Shown in pieces: positions 8,825-19,236 of a stretch of 64,000 bases of DNA; the stretch's first letter is position 1; every line of letters begins with the position of its first letter. Below the pieces are notes generated by a model, which saw nothing but the letters and a program-made list of their open reading frames with translations, made no database searches and was not told where the DNA came from. The position numbers were made by a program, and so were the translations under genes. Source of the stretch: Neobacillus niacini (lineage in GTDB: Bacteria; Bacillota; Bacilli; Bacillales; Cytobacillaceae); the NCBI RefSeq assembly GCF_030817595.1, contig NZ_JAUSZN010000001.1, positions 70,001 through 134,000 of the forward strand, in the 5' to 3' direction.

Positions 8825-9583
8825 TTAATTCCCCTTAGTTATCAAAAATTCTTCAAATGTTACTTTACCTACTTTCCGATGGTCATTAGTATTTTTTCCA
8901 TTTAATAATGCTCTATAAAGTTTACCAGGGAACGAGAGGCTTGCTACTTTATTAGATTCATTATTAACCTTTATTTTCAGTTCAGCCATTTCTCTTAATG
9001 TTAATATTTCTGGTCCAGCGAAGTCCTCTGTTTTTCCTTGAGGCCCAACATTAATCATTCGAATTAAATGTGCTGCAAATTCATCAACGTCCACACTTTG
9101 AATTTTAATATCTCCAGGTACAAGGTATCTTTTAAAAAGAGGTTTGGATAAAAATAAATTCTCCACAAAACTATGGAACTGAGTTGCACGAACGATTGTA
9201 TGTGGAACAGAACTGTTTCTTAACAGTTCTTCAGCTTGATATTTATTCCGGTAGTATTTCATTGGAATATCTTCTATGCCGACAATGGATGGATAAATGA
9301 AATGTTTTATGTGCTGAGACGTATCCAAAAACTTATTAAAACCAGATACATCAATGATATCTGAATCTTTTCTTGGACTTGTTGCAGCATGAATAACCAC
9401 ATCTACATCGTTTACAGCTTCTTCTAAACCTTCACCAGTCAAAAAATCACAATAAACCCACTCAAAATTTACGTTCTCCGGCTTTCTTCTCGATGTTATT
9501 TTGACTTCATAATCAGTATTTTTCAGTTGTTTTAACAAAGCTGAACCTAACTGTCCCGTTACACCAGTTACCAATACTTTCAA
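8825..9583 (-). CDS. NmrA-like / atypical SDR NAD(P)-binding protein
   Basis: A 252-residue protein beginning LKVLVTGVTGQLGSALLKQL, a Rossmann nucleotide-binding loop (GxxGxxG). RATQFHSFVENLF and a substrate-domain C-terminus typical of NmrA-like/epimerase proteins follow. These bind NAD(P) and act as reductases or redox sensors; the substrate is unknown. The likely start is TTG at 9583, with GGGGTG about 7 bases upstream. Longer upstream starts add a non-conserved stretch. It stands alone, converging on the guanidine operon. Confidence 0.75.
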   Translation of the reverse strand: MKVLVTGVTGQLGSALLKQLKNTDYEVKITSRRKPENVNFEWVYCDFLTGEGLEEAVNDVDVVIHAATSPRKDSDIIDVSGFNKFLDTSQHIKHFIYPSIVGIEDIPMKYYRNKYQAEELLRNSSVPHTIVRATQFHSFVENLFLSKPLFKRYLVPGDIKIQSVDVDEFAAHLIRMINVGPQGKTEDFAGPEILTLREMAELKIKVNNESNKVASLSFPGKLYRALLNGKNTNDHRKVGKVTFEEFLITKGN

Positions 9584-9716
9584 GCAAATCACCCCAATTA
9601 CTCTCATATGCCATCGTATTCTAATATTCAATACTGCTTGAAAATATTCTACGAACTAAAAAAAGGGATAGTAATATGGCTTGTAGAAATAAATATCAGA
9701 TATCATTTTGGGAGAG

Positions 9717-10451
9717 ATGGAATTGGTAGATTAATACGGAGAACTTTGCGCAGAAGTATAAGAAAGTGATAAATCGACTGCGGGTGAGTTTTATCTTTCA
9801 TTTGTTAAGGATAAAACAACCGAAAGTGTTAGAACCCATGTGTGGAAATGGGAGAATGCTGATCCCTTTTATGGAAAAGGGTGTAGATATTGAGGGATTC
9901 GATATTTCAGAAGATATGCTAAAGGTATGTAGGCAAAAAGCGGAACAGTTAAACCTGACGCCAACTGTTTACTGTGAGAAAATAGAAGTCTTTAAATCTG
10001 ATAAAAAATATGACTTAATCTTAATTCCATTTGGTTCGTTTTCATTACTACCTGATGAGTTAGCAGAACGTGGTCTTAATAATTTGAAAGCTGTGTTAAA
10101 GGATGAGGGAAAGATATTATTAACAACGATAACGAGGTATAACGGAATAGAAGATATACATGAATGGATAGAAACAAACCTGAAACATTCGACCAGGAGA
10201 CCATTGTTGAATATAAAAAGGTTTATTTTGATGAGAATAATAGTTTACTAAACATTCAGCTGAAGTACGAGTCTTTTCTAGGAGACAAACTTGAAAAAAC
10301 CGAGATTATGGATTTCCCTATGCGCCTTTACTATCCAGGTGAATTCAACAATCTACTTAAATCAAAAGGTTTTCAGAATATTGTGGTGCATGAGGTAAAG
10401 GATGGCTATGGACCAGGAACTTTATTTCGTGTTTTTGAATGCAGCAAATAA
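9717..10451 (+). pseudogene. Broken class I SAM-dependent methyltransferase
   Basis: A methyltransferase reading frame can be followed through several lesions. From ATG 9717 the frame reads MELVD-stop-YGELCAEV-stop-ESDKSTAGEFYLSFV. The in-frame stops are at 9732 and 9759. Similarity then continues in another frame after about 9812 with KVLEPMCGNGRMLIPF (SAM motif I, GNGR) and FDISEDML. It shifts again near 10170 into ETFDQETIVEYKKVYFDE and runs to the stop at 10451. Two nonsense codons and two frameshifts make a product very unlikely, and a single sequencing error cannot explain them. Confidence 0.8.
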
Positions 10452-10692
10452 GTAATTAGAATAATGGTCATTATTCACATAAAAATTACCGTTAATTCAT
10501 AATTTCCTTACAATCTTCAATTATGATGATTAAATGGATAGCAATCTATTAGGGGTTTCTAAGTCCTCTTTAATGGAATGGTAAATAAATAATCGACATT
10601 AAGCATGGAGGGGAAGTATGATTAACGAGTACACGAGTTTGTTGCAAAGCTATGAAGGACCTGAACTAATTATGTTGAGAGGGGTTTTGACA

Positions 10693-11250
10693 GTGAATCA
10701 AGCTTTACTCGTAATTGATGCCCAGCAGGAATTGATTGAGGGAAATGAAAATGAGGGCAGTGTTTTTAGTAAAGAGGAACTCTTGAAAAATATTAACTTG
10801 GTCATTGAAAAGGCAAAAGAAGCAGAAGTATTAGTGGTTTTTGTAAGGGATAAAGATGTGGCTGGCGGTGAAGGAGAAGGGTTTCAAGTTCATCAAAAAA
10901 TTAATATTCCTCCTACTTCCATGATTTTTGATAAAAAAGCCACTAATTCATTTTATGGTACAGGTTTGCTAGATTACTTGAGAGATCATGAAATCGAACA
11001 CCTCGTCATCATGGGTTGTCAAACGGAATACTGCATTGATTCGGCTGTGAGAACCGCGACCATCAATGGGTTTGATGTGACCTTAGCAGCAGATGGTCAT
11101 TCTACAAGAGATTCATCCGTTCTAACTGCAGAACAAATCATAGGTCATCATAATAAAACATTGCATGGGCATTACAATGTCGACAACTTTGCAGTTGTTC
11201 GAAAAAGTGAAGAAGACTTGTTTCAACCCATTCATAATAATTACAGATAA
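10693..11250 (+). CDS. Isochorismatase-family cysteine hydrolase
   Basis: An alpha/beta cysteine hydrolase of the isochorismatase/nicotinamidase family. The N-terminal LVIDAQQELIEG holds the catalytic Asp. MGCQTEYCIDSAVRTA holds the nucleophilic Cys, and LAADGHSTRDSSVL is the typical C-terminal block. The true substrate is not evident. The family start is normally a few residues before ALLVIDAQ, which favours GTG 10693 (AGAGGGG about 8 bases upstream). An ATG at 10618 with its own strong GGAGGGG would add 25 non-conserved residues and cannot be excluded. Apparently monocistronic, with a strong terminator at 11277-11319. Confidence 0.85.
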   Translation: MNQALLVIDAQQELIEGNENEGSVFSKEELLKNINLVIEKAKEAEVLVVFVRDKDVAGGEGEGFQVHQKINIPPTSMIFDKKATNSFYGTGLLDYLRDHEIEHLVIMGCQTEYCIDSAVRTATINGFDVTLAADGHSTRDSSVLTAEQIIGHHNKTLHGHYNVDNFAVVRKSEEDLFQPIHNNYR

Positions 11251-11276
11251 AAACGACAGTCCTGTCGTAATATGGT

Positions 11277-11319
11277 AAAATAGACCAACAAATTGTAAGT
11301 AGATTTGTTGGTCTATTTT
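11277..11319 (+). terminator. Intrinsic terminator
   Basis: A 17-bp perfect stem (11277-11293 with 11303-11319) ends in TTTT, just after the cysteine hydrolase gene. Confidence 0.85.
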
Positions 11320-11372
11320 GTTGATAGGGGCATTTTGATAATTGAATTGTATTGAAATCTGGAGGAATAGCT

Positions 11373-12407
11373 ATGAACACTAAGTTAGAAGAAATAGTTT
11401 CAAATATTCAAAGGAATGTTGATTTCTCAGGTTCGGTATTTGTTGAAGATAAGGATAAGGTTTTAGTAGATAAAAGCTTTGGTTACGCGAATCGTTCAGA
11501 TGAATTAGAAAATAATTCTGCTACCCGTTTTGGAATTGCATCTGGTTGTAAACTCTTCACGGCTATAGCCATTTGTCAGCTTGTGCAGGAGGGGAAGATC
11601 TCTTTTGATTCTACATTGACCGAATGTCTTACTAATAATTTTAAACATTTTGATGATAAGGTGACTGTCCATCATTTGCTGACACATACATCGGGAATAC
11701 CGGATTATTTTGATGAGGATGTAATGGATAACTTTGAGGAGCTTTGGATTAAAAATCCTATGTATCATATAAGAAAGTTAAAAGATTTCTTACCAATGTT
11801 TCAAAATAATCCAATGATGTCCAAGGTAGGAGAAACATTTCACTATAATAATGCTGGATATATTTTATTAGGATTAATTGTGGAACAGGCAAGTGGACTT
11901 GAATTCTCTGATTATGTTCAGAAAAACATTTTCAATAAAGCTGAAATGAAGCAGTCTGGATACTTTTCATTTGACTCCCTGCCGCCTAATACTGCATTAG
12001 GCTATATTGATAATCCTGATGGAACCTGGAAAACCAACATCTATTCTTTACCTGTAAAAGGTGGTTCCGATGGCGGTGCATTTGTAACAGCTAATGATAT
12101 GGCTATACTATGGAACGCACTTTTAAATTACCAGCTTTTAAATGAAACTTATACTAATAAGCTCTTAACCATACATACACAAGTCAATGAAACTAGTTTC
12201 TATGGTTATGGTATTTGGATAAAGAAGACAACAGATAACAATATCCTAAAATACCATGTAATGGGTTACGATCCTGGTGTGAGCTTTCATTCTGCTTATT
12301 ATCCTGACTTATCAATAAAGGTTGTTATTTGCTCCAATAAGTCGGATGGAGCATTTGAGATCATGAGTGGTATTGAACAGGAATTAACAATAGCAAACAC
12401 CTTGTAA
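11373..12407 (+). CDS. Class C beta-lactamase-like serine hydrolase
   Basis: A 344-residue penicillin-binding/beta-lactamase-fold protein. The SxxK motif is SGCK in FGIASGCKLFTA and the YxN motif is in FHYNNAGYILLG. A C-terminal HVMGYDPGVSFHSAYYP fills the KTG/HxG region. There is no signal peptide, so a cytoplasmic esterase or peptidase role is more likely than antibiotic resistance. ATG 11373 has GGAGGAATAG immediately upstream; the in-frame codon at 11352 does not. Confidence 0.85.
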   Translation: MNTKLEEIVSNIQRNVDFSGSVFVEDKDKVLVDKSFGYANRSDELENNSATRFGIASGCKLFTAIAICQLVQEGKISFDSTLTECLTNNFKHFDDKVTVHHLLTHTSGIPDYFDEDVMDNFEELWIKNPMYHIRKLKDFLPMFQNNPMMSKVGETFHYNNAGYILLGLIVEQASGLEFSDYVQKNIFNKAEMKQSGYFSFDSLPPNTALGYIDNPDGTWKTNIYSLPVKGGSDGGAFVTANDMAILWNALLNYQLLNETYTNKLLTIHTQVNETSFYGYGIWIKKTTDNNILKYHVMGYDPGVSFHSAYYPDLSIKVVICSNKSDGAFEIMSGIEQELTIANTL

Positions 12408-12873
12408 TACACACAATTAGAAGTACTCTTCAAATTAGCGCATTCTTCATTTTTAGTAAATTATGAACTTGAAAGACTGTGAAACAATTGCTAAATTTTG
12501 TTGCTGCGTTTGGTATTTTTTTAATCGTTAAGAAAAAAATAGACTTCTTATGCTAATGGGGCGATTCTTCAATAACGAAGGATCGCTTATTCTTATTCAA
12601 GTAACCTTCACCATAGTTTAGTACGACCTTCACTACGTTTTGCGCTCTTCTTTCACCACCTTTCAATACCAGTTACTAACAAAACTTCCCCTGAATTCTG
12701 TGAGTGCAAATTATTGCGAGCCCCCTAATGGAGAGGATTAGGCAAACATCTAAGAGGAATAGGATATTAGTTGCTTTTTTATTTGTGAGAAAATAAACAG
12801 GATTAGCGAATCCACCTAAAGCATGGAATTTACCATGACTATAAAGGAATCCAACTGGGAGGAGGAAAACAGT
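12408..12873 (+). other. 466-bp gene-free stretch
   Basis: No convincing coding frame. It contains a hairpin with 10-bp arms (12561-12570 and 12577-12586), probably a terminator relic. An in-frame ATG at 12823 precedes the next gene but lacks a good ribosome binding site. Confidence 0.5.
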
Positions 12874-13596
12874 ATGAAACGTTTAATATTTCATTCCCTT
12901 GCATTGATGATCCTAATTCTTACGGCTTGTAACAGCAATAACGGCACAAAAGGAGTTTCACAACAGGAGTCATCTGATGAAAGTTCCGAGCAGGCGTCCT
13001 CTGGGGCTGGCACTAGCCTAGTCAAGTTCCCTGAAAACTACGAAAAGGGTGTACTCTACACAACTGTGACTCGTGGAAATACTTACGAAGAGCTTTACAC
13101 GAGTCGTGAAGCAATCGAAGCTGTCCAAAGCGGAGAGCCAATCCCCAGCGGTACTGTTATTACACTTGAAATCTATCAGGATGAAGAACTTGATCGAATC
13201 TTCGTGATGGAAAAGCGGAATGGTTGGGCTGACCAGAACCCGGCTGATATGCGGAACGGCCATTGGCAATACCAGGAGTTTACAGAAGACGGGTCGGTGA
13301 ACGAAGAGGCGGACATCGGTCGCTGCTTTTCCTGCCACGCAAATCAGGAACGGGATGATTACGTTAACACACTAGATGAGATGCAGGATTTTGATTTAGA
13401 TAATATTGCTGGCTTTAATGAAGGAAATACTGAATCCCAAATCGCGGGTATTCCGATTGAGGAGTGGGAGGTAAAAGAGGTTGGCAATAATCTGAATGCT
13501 CAGAAGGATGAGTATGAGCTACTTGCAGATATGTCAAAGGAGGAAATGATCCAGAAGGCACTTTTTATGATTCATTTTAATAAGGAGAATAGCTGA
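12874..13596 (+). CDS. Cytochrome P460-like lipoprotein with a CxxCH haem site
   Basis: A 240-residue lipoprotein. The signal peptide ends in LILTAC (lipidated Cys19), then comes a Ser/Glu-rich linker. A cytochrome P460-like domain follows (KFPENYEKGVLYTTVTRGNTYEELYTS, then GTVITLEIYQDEE) with the c-type haem motif CFSCH at 151-155. Proteins of this fold bind haem and some oxidise hydroxylamine or nitric oxide, but the catalytic role here is unknown. GGAGGAGG upstream of ATG 12874 fixes the start. The next gene, a multi-His membrane protein, starts 66 bp downstream and may be its electron partner. Confidence 0.78.
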   Translation: MKRLIFHSLALMILILTACNSNNGTKGVSQQESSDESSEQASSGAGTSLVKFPENYEKGVLYTTVTRGNTYEELYTSREAIEAVQSGEPIPSGTVITLEIYQDEELDRIFVMEKRNGWADQNPADMRNGHWQYQEFTEDGSVNEEADIGRCFSCHANQERDDYVNTLDEMQDFDLDNIAGFNEGNTESQIAGIPIEEWEVKEVGNNLNAQKDEYELLADMSKEEMIQKALFMIHFNKENS

Positions 13597-13661
13597 CTGT
13601 CTTTCCTGCTTAACATCAGAAACTAGACTCGGTTGTAAGAAAATAGAAAGAGGAGAACTTT

Positions 13662-14336
13662 TTGTTAATCAGACTAGTTATTGATTTTTCTATGACAGTT
13701 CTCATGTTAGTTGCGATGGCTTACCATATTACTGGGAATGCAATCCATGAACTGATTGGAGTTTCCCTGCTGGTATTGTTTCTTGTCCACAATATTTTAA
13801 ACCGGAGATGGTATAAGACAATTTTTAAGGGAAAGCACAATGTCCGACGTATCCTAAGCTTAGCGGTCAATCTGCTTTTTCTTTTGTCCATGACTGTGGT
13901 GATGGTAAGCTCTGTACCTATATCCCAAGACATATTCCCATTTACTCAAATAAACAATGATATGATTCTGCGACAGATACATGTTCTGACTTCTTACTGG
14001 GGCTTTATCTTCATGGCTATACATATAGGATTGTCCTGGGGAACGATTCTCAATGCAGCGCGAAAAATGACTGGTATTACAAACCCAAGCATTATCCGGA
14101 CAATTACGCTGCGTGTCATAGCTGTGTTGATTGTTGTTTATGGTGTCCAGGCATCTTTTGAGAGAGATATAGTTTCCAAGCTTACTATATATAATCCATT
14201 TGGTTGGGGCTTTGATGGGTCCACTTCGGAATTTATATTTGATTACTTATCTATAATGGGTATTTATATCGCTGGTTCACATTACGCTCTGAAAATTGTT
14301 CAGAAGCAGGGAAAAGATAGAGCTCACTTAAGGTAA
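13662..14336 (+). CDS. DUF4405-type membrane protein, possible cytochrome b-like haem carrier
   Basis: A 224-residue protein with about 5-6 membrane segments. Histidines sit in or beside helices: MAYHITGNAIHELIGV, FLVHNILNRRW, IHVLTSYWGF, MAIHIGLSWG and GSHYALKIV. That pattern fits DUF4405 / formate dehydrogenase gamma-like cytochrome b proteins. It starts at TTG 13662 with AGAGGAGAA upstream. Pairing with the upstream haem lipoprotein suggests a small membrane redox unit on the outer face of the cytoplasmic membrane; this is inferred. Confidence 0.7.
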   Translation: MLIRLVIDFSMTVLMLVAMAYHITGNAIHELIGVSLLVLFLVHNILNRRWYKTIFKGKHNVRRILSLAVNLLFLLSMTVVMVSSVPISQDIFPFTQINNDMILRQIHVLTSYWGFIFMAIHIGLSWGTILNAARKMTGITNPSIIRTITLRVIAVLIVVYGVQASFERDIVSKLTIYNPFGWGFDGSTSEFIFDYLSIMGIYIAGSHYALKIVQKQGKDRAHLR

Positions 14337-14353
14337 TTCTGTTATTTTCAACA

Positions 14354-14387
14354 AGGAGCAGTGGTCTTAAGCCTCTGCTCCTTTTTT
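14354..14387. terminator. Bidirectional terminator between converging genes
   Basis: The GGAGCAG...CTGCTCC stem (14354-14382) is followed by T6. It lies between the DUF4405 gene and the converging AraC gene. Confidence 0.75.
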
Positions 14388-14389
14388 CT

Positions 14390-15307
14390 TCACGCGTTTT
14401 TCCTTTGATCATAGGATTCTTTCAGGCGTTTTATATCCTCTTTAGGTGGTAAACCAAATAGTCGGGAATATTCACTGCTGAATTGCGATGGACTTTCATA
14501 ACCGACACGGAATGCAACATCAGCAGCACCTGCTGCCTCAGTTAATAACAAATGCCTGGCCTCTTGCAGTCTCAGTTGTTTTTGGAACTGTATGGGGCTC
14601 ATTGCGGTAACCTCTTTAAAAAGTCTATGAAGCGATGAAACACCCATATTGGCTATTTCCGCTAGCTCCTCCACCCGAATAGCCCGGTCGTAATTATTCA
14701 TGATATGTTCGATTGCGTCACTAATTTGATAGGTAGAACTTCCTTCTACTGCAATTTGCCCTAGTGCAGCACCGTGCCGCCCTTGTAGAACCCTATAGAT
14801 GATTTCCTTTTTGATAAGAGGAGCAAGGATCGAGATATCTTCAGGATTGTCAAGTAAGCGAACAAATCTGGCTACCGCGTCCAACAGAGGTAACTCTATC
14901 AGGTTGACATACATCCCTCTCTTAGTATTTTCTTCTTTACCCACACCGATTTGAAAATCTCCTAAAACTTCTAAAATTTCATTAGGCGTAAACTCAATTT
15001 TAAGAGCCAGATATGGATCCTGGGAAGAAGCCTCCGTTACTTGCCCGATAATTGGCAAGTTAACAGACGTAACAAGGTAATCGGCAGGTCCGTACCTATA
15101 AAGCTCCTGTGATAGCAGGACCTTCTTCATACCCTGAACGACGATGCATAAGGAAGGTTTATGAACACCGTAAAATGGTCCGGCTGCATCAGAGAAATGA
15201 GAGAAAAATAAAGACGGAATAGCAGTCCCATGACCACCATCCTGACCTGTGTGACGCTTAATGAGTTTGGCAAGTTCACCCTGGTATTTATGGATTTGTT
15301 CAGACAT
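14390..15307 (-). CDS. AraC-family transcription regulator with AraC_N domain
   Basis: A 305-residue regulator. The N-terminal AraC_N cupin-like domain covers about residues 20-180 (FYGVHKPSLCIVVQGMKKVLL). A C-terminal double HTH covers about 200-295 (IRVEELAEIANMGVSSLHRLFKEVT; DVAFRVGYESPSQFSSEYSRLFG). Regulators of this subtype often sit beside aldo/keto reductase or alcohol dehydrogenase genes and control them. Here it diverges from two aldo/keto reductase genes across a 198-bp gap, so it probably regulates them. GGAGGTACC lies just upstream of the start. Confidence 0.88.
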   Translation of the reverse strand: MSEQIHKYQGELAKLIKRHTGQDGGHGTAIPSLFFSHFSDAAGPFYGVHKPSLCIVVQGMKKVLLSQELYRYGPADYLVTSVNLPIIGQVTEASSQDPYLALKIEFTPNEILEVLGDFQIGVGKEENTKRGMYVNLIELPLLDAVARFVRLLDNPEDISILAPLIKKEIIYRVLQGRHGAALGQIAVEGSSTYQISDAIEHIMNNYDRAIRVEELAEIANMGVSSLHRLFKEVTAMSPIQFQKQLRLQEARHLLLTEAAGAADVAFRVGYESPSQFSSEYSRLFGLPPKEDIKRLKESYDQRKNA

Positions 15308-15505
15308 AGGTACCTCCTTGTTCTTTTCTTATATCTCAATTGTAATGCACTTTACTATGTAGCGAAAGTATGGTGAGAGGATTAGGCAATGATTCGATAG
15401 GAATTGGATATCAGTCGCGTTATCATTTGTTGCATAATAATAAAGTACAATTCCTGGTAAAGTAACTACATTGCATAATCGTATGGTAAAAGTAGGGGGA
15501 ATATA

Positions 15506-16471
15506 ATGGACAAGCGTAAATTAGGGAATAGTGGACTGGAAGTTTCCGCTATTGGACTCGGTTGTATGGGAATGGATCATGCTTATGGGCAGCCAGCAGA
15601 TCGTAAAGAAATGATCAAACTAATTCGTAAATCTGTTGAACTTGGCTGCAATTTCTTTGATACTGCAGTGGTTTATGGAGAATCGAACGAAGAATTGTTA
15701 GGTGAAGCACTTGCACCAGTAAGGGATCAAGTCGTGATTGCAACGAAATTCGGAATTACTGGTCAAGAAATTGTAAATGATCGTCCTGTAAATATTTTAA
15801 ATAGTAAACCACAATCAATTAGAGAACAATTAGTAGGTTCATTAAATAGATTAAAAGTTGATAGCATTGATTTATATTATCAACATCGTGTCGATCCCGA
15901 TGTAGAACCAGAAACCGTGGCTGAAACGATGAAAAAATTAATGGCTGAAGGAAAAATTAAAGCATGGGGATTATCAAATGCACCCATTGATTACATGAGA
16001 CGTGCACATGCTGTATGTCCGATTGCAGCTATTGAAAATCAATATTCAATGATGTGGCGTGAACCAGAAAAGGAACTATTTGATAGTTGTGAAGAGTTAG
16101 GGATTGCTTTTGTTGCGTACAGTCCATTAGGAAATGGTTTCTTAAGCGGAAAATATACAAAAGATACAAAGTATGAAAAAGGTGACTTCAGAAGTTTCAT
16201 GGGAAGATTCAAACCTGAAGTGATGGATCATAACCAAATGTTATTAGAAGTAATTGCTAAGGTTGCTGAAAGAAAGAATGCAACATCTGCACAAGTTGTA
16301 TTAGCATGGGAATTAGCTCAAAAACCATTTATTATTCCAATTCCAGGTACAACAAAGTTACACAGGTTAGAAGAAAACTTGGGCGGGGCTGATATTGTTT
16401 TAACAATTGAAGAGTTAGATAGCTTAAATAATGCTTTATCAAAAATTGATATTGATGAAACACACTTTTAA
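15506..16471 (+). CDS. Aldo/keto reductase (AKR11/13-like)
   Basis: A 321-residue NADPH-dependent aldo/keto reductase. The N-terminal KRKLGNSGLEVSAIGLGCMGM and FDTAVVYG carry the catalytic Asp and Tyr. ATKFGI holds the Lys and DLYYQHRVDP the His; IPIPGTTKLHRLEENLGG binds NADP. It reduces aldehydes or ketones in the cytoplasm. It is followed after 36 bp by a second reductase of a different AKR class, forming a probable two-gene unit opposite the AraC regulator. Confidence 0.92.
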   Translation: MDKRKLGNSGLEVSAIGLGCMGMDHAYGQPADRKEMIKLIRKSVELGCNFFDTAVVYGESNEELLGEALAPVRDQVVIATKFGITGQEIVNDRPVNILNSKPQSIREQLVGSLNRLKVDSIDLYYQHRVDPDVEPETVAETMKKLMAEGKIKAWGLSNAPIDYMRRAHAVCPIAAIENQYSMMWREPEKELFDSCEELGIAFVAYSPLGNGFLSGKYTKDTKYEKGDFRSFMGRFKPEVMDHNQMLLEVIAKVAERKNATSAQVVLAWELAQKPFIIPIPGTTKLHRLEENLGGADIVLTIEELDSLNNALSKIDIDETHF

Positions 16472-16489
16472 TGAAAATGAATGGCTTAA

Positions 16490-17359
<870 letters not shown>

Positions 17360-17680
17360 TTTCCTTTCTTATCAACAAAATCAGCTGCCGTTTATATTGG
17401 TCAAGTAAAATTTACTGTACTCCTATTACAGAAGGTCACCGTAAAGAAGAGTTTAGCAACAATACTCGTAAGTATGCCCCACTCATTGAGAAGCGGGCAT
17501 TTCTTTTTTTCTTTAAAGTTTGACAATCAATGATGGCTTATTTCAAGCTATACTAATTAATTTGAAAATTGAATGATATAAAATCGGTGAAACTATTCTA
17601 TTGGATGGAAGGTTGCCTGATGCTGTTTCACCTTGGTGGAAAAAGTAATTTTTTAAGATTCAATGAGGTAGGGGATACAA
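17360..17680 (+). other. 321-bp gene-free stretch with a terminator
   Basis: ATGCCC/GGGCAT arms (17474-17500) followed by a T-rich run form a weak terminator for the reductase pair. No coding frame is supported in the rest. Confidence 0.5.
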
Positions 17681-18234
17681 ATGAAAAAGACATTATATTT
17701 AATGAGACATGAAGGCAAGTTCAAGGTTGGTGTGATTCGCCACTTACAGAATTAGGAATCAAACAAGCGGAGACCGCTGCAAAATATTTTAAAGAGAACA
17801 ATATCGTTTTCGACCGCGCTTATAGCTCAACATCCGAAAGAGCTTGTGACACTTTAGAAATTGTGACCGATATACCTTATACAAGAGTAAAGGGATTAAA
17901 GGAATGGAATTTTGGAACGTTTGAAGGTGAAAGTGAGGACTTAAACCCGCCACTTCCTTATGGTGATTTCTTTGTTACTTTTGGTGGAGAAGGACAAAAA
18001 GAATTTCAAAAAAGAATAGCGGACACATGCCAAAAATTAATGGAAGATGATAATAAAGTTGTTTTAGCTGTATCTCATGGAGCTGCTTGTAGAAATTTCA
18101 TGAGGGTTTGGGAACATACAAGTTCCATTACCCAACAAGAAAGAATCGGAAATTGTTGTATTTTAAAATTTGAATTTGAAAACAAAGAATATAAATTAGT
18201 TGACATTATTAATCATAATTTTACTAATTTATGA
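17681..18234 (+). pseudogene. Histidine phosphatase (phosphoglycerate mutase-like) with an N-terminal deletion
   Basis: From ATG 17681 (GAGGTAGGGG upstream) the frame reads MKKTLYLMRHEGKF and stops after 21 residues. The expected continuation QVQGWCDSPLTELGIKQAET appears in a different frame and runs on to the stop at 18234 with VLAVSHGAACRNFMRVW, the second catalytic His region. About 8 residues after the first catalytic RH are missing and the frame is lost. A truncated protein from an internal start would lack the phospho-accepting His, so the gene is most likely dead. Confidence 0.78.
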
Positions 18235-18314
18235 GATGAAATGACAGTAAGTTAAAACTTTAATATCCACATCCGGAAAGAAAAATAATTAATAAACTAC
18301 CTGGAGGCTGAACA

Positions 18315-18884
18315 ATGTCTATAGAGGGAAAGCCAAGAAGAATCATATTAGATTTAGCCGTTACGTTAGATGGTTTTATTGAAGGGGTAAATGGAGAAGT
18401 TGATTGGTGCATAATGGACTCGGACATGGGGTTTATCGATTTCTTACATCAAATTGATACTATTTTATATGGGAGAAAGAGCTATGAATTATGGGGGCAA
18501 TTTACTCCAGAAAGTGATGTTACAGAAACTGAAAAAGCCTTATGGGATTTAGTACATAGTAAACAAAAATATGTGTTTTCGAGAACTATAAAAGGGATCG
18601 ATGATAAAGCTATATTTATAAATAATCAGATACTTGAGGAAGTTAATAAATTAAAGGATAAGCCAGGTAAAGACATCTGGTTATATGGTGGAGCCAGTCT
18701 TATTACAACTTTTATTAAGTTAGGGCTTGTAGATGAATTTAGATTATCTGTTCACCCTGTTGTTTTAGGAGAAGGAAAACCGTTGTTTATGGATATACAA
18801 GAGAGGTTAAATTTGAAATTGGTTCATACAAGATCATTCTCCTCTGGCGTTGTCCAGCTAATTTATCATTTGAATAGGGATTAA
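18315..18884 (+). CDS. Dihydrofolate reductase-family (RibD C-terminal-like) protein, YyaP type
   Basis: A 189-residue protein of the RibD C-terminal/DHFR-like fold. The N-terminal RRIILDLAVTLDGFIEG, central ILYGRKSYELWG and IWLYGGASLITTFIKLGLVDEF blocks are characteristic. The family binds NADPH, but the substrate is generally unknown. GGAGGC precedes ATG 18315. Monocistronic, with a small hairpin downstream. Confidence 0.85.
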   Translation: MSIEGKPRRIILDLAVTLDGFIEGVNGEVDWCIMDSDMGFIDFLHQIDTILYGRKSYELWGQFTPESDVTETEKALWDLVHSKQKYVFSRTIKGIDDKAIFINNQILEEVNKLKDKPGKDIWLYGGASLITTFIKLGLVDEFRLSVHPVVLGEGKPLFMDIQERLNLKLVHTRSFSSGVVQLIYHLNRD

Positions 18885-18901
18885 TCTGTTTTAAAATCTT
18901 G

Positions 18902-18925
18902 GGCTGATTCATTCAGCTTTTTTTA
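18902..18925 (+). terminator. Short terminator
   Basis: A GGCTGA/TTCAGC-type stem followed by T7 directly after the RibD-like gene. Confidence 0.55.
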
Positions 18926-18984
18926 TACATCAAAAACAAACATATGTTCTATAATTAAAATAACAACAGAAATGGGGGATTAGA

Positions 18985-19236
18985 GTGTATTTCAATCTGG
19001 AAGTCCATCTTTGCATCGAAGGAACAAGGATGTTATCTAAGGGCAGGTTTGAAGCAAGGTGTAAAAGCGAAATTCCGTTGTTGGCATATCAGGTTGTACG
19101 AAGCATTAAGCGAGAGACCGGTTATCGTACAACATTAATTGAAAAGGTTATTGTAAACGGAACAGAAGATATCTCAGTGGAGGTTAAGAAAATCGAAAGT
19201 ATGCCCATCCCGCCTTTAGATAATATCTTTTGGTAA
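18985..19236 (+). CDS. Small hypothetical protein
   Basis: 83 residues, not recognised. It starts at GTG 18985 with GGGGG about 8 bases upstream. Composition is ordinary, with no membrane segment or signal peptide. A basic, possibly nucleic-acid-contacting stretch (YQVVRSIKRETGYRTTLIEKVIV) precedes an acidic tail. The start codon and site are plausible and codon use looks genuine, but no function can be given. Confidence 0.55.
   Translation: MYFNLEVHLCIEGTRMLSKGRFEARCKSEIPLLAYQVVRSIKRETGYRTTLIEKVIVNGTEDISVEVKKIESMPIPPLDNIFW

Noticed and set aside
10618..10692. N-terminal extension of the isochorismatase-like protein from ATG 10618
   Set aside because: It has a strong ribosome binding site, but the 25 added residues do not fit the family start. 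Kept as an alternative only.
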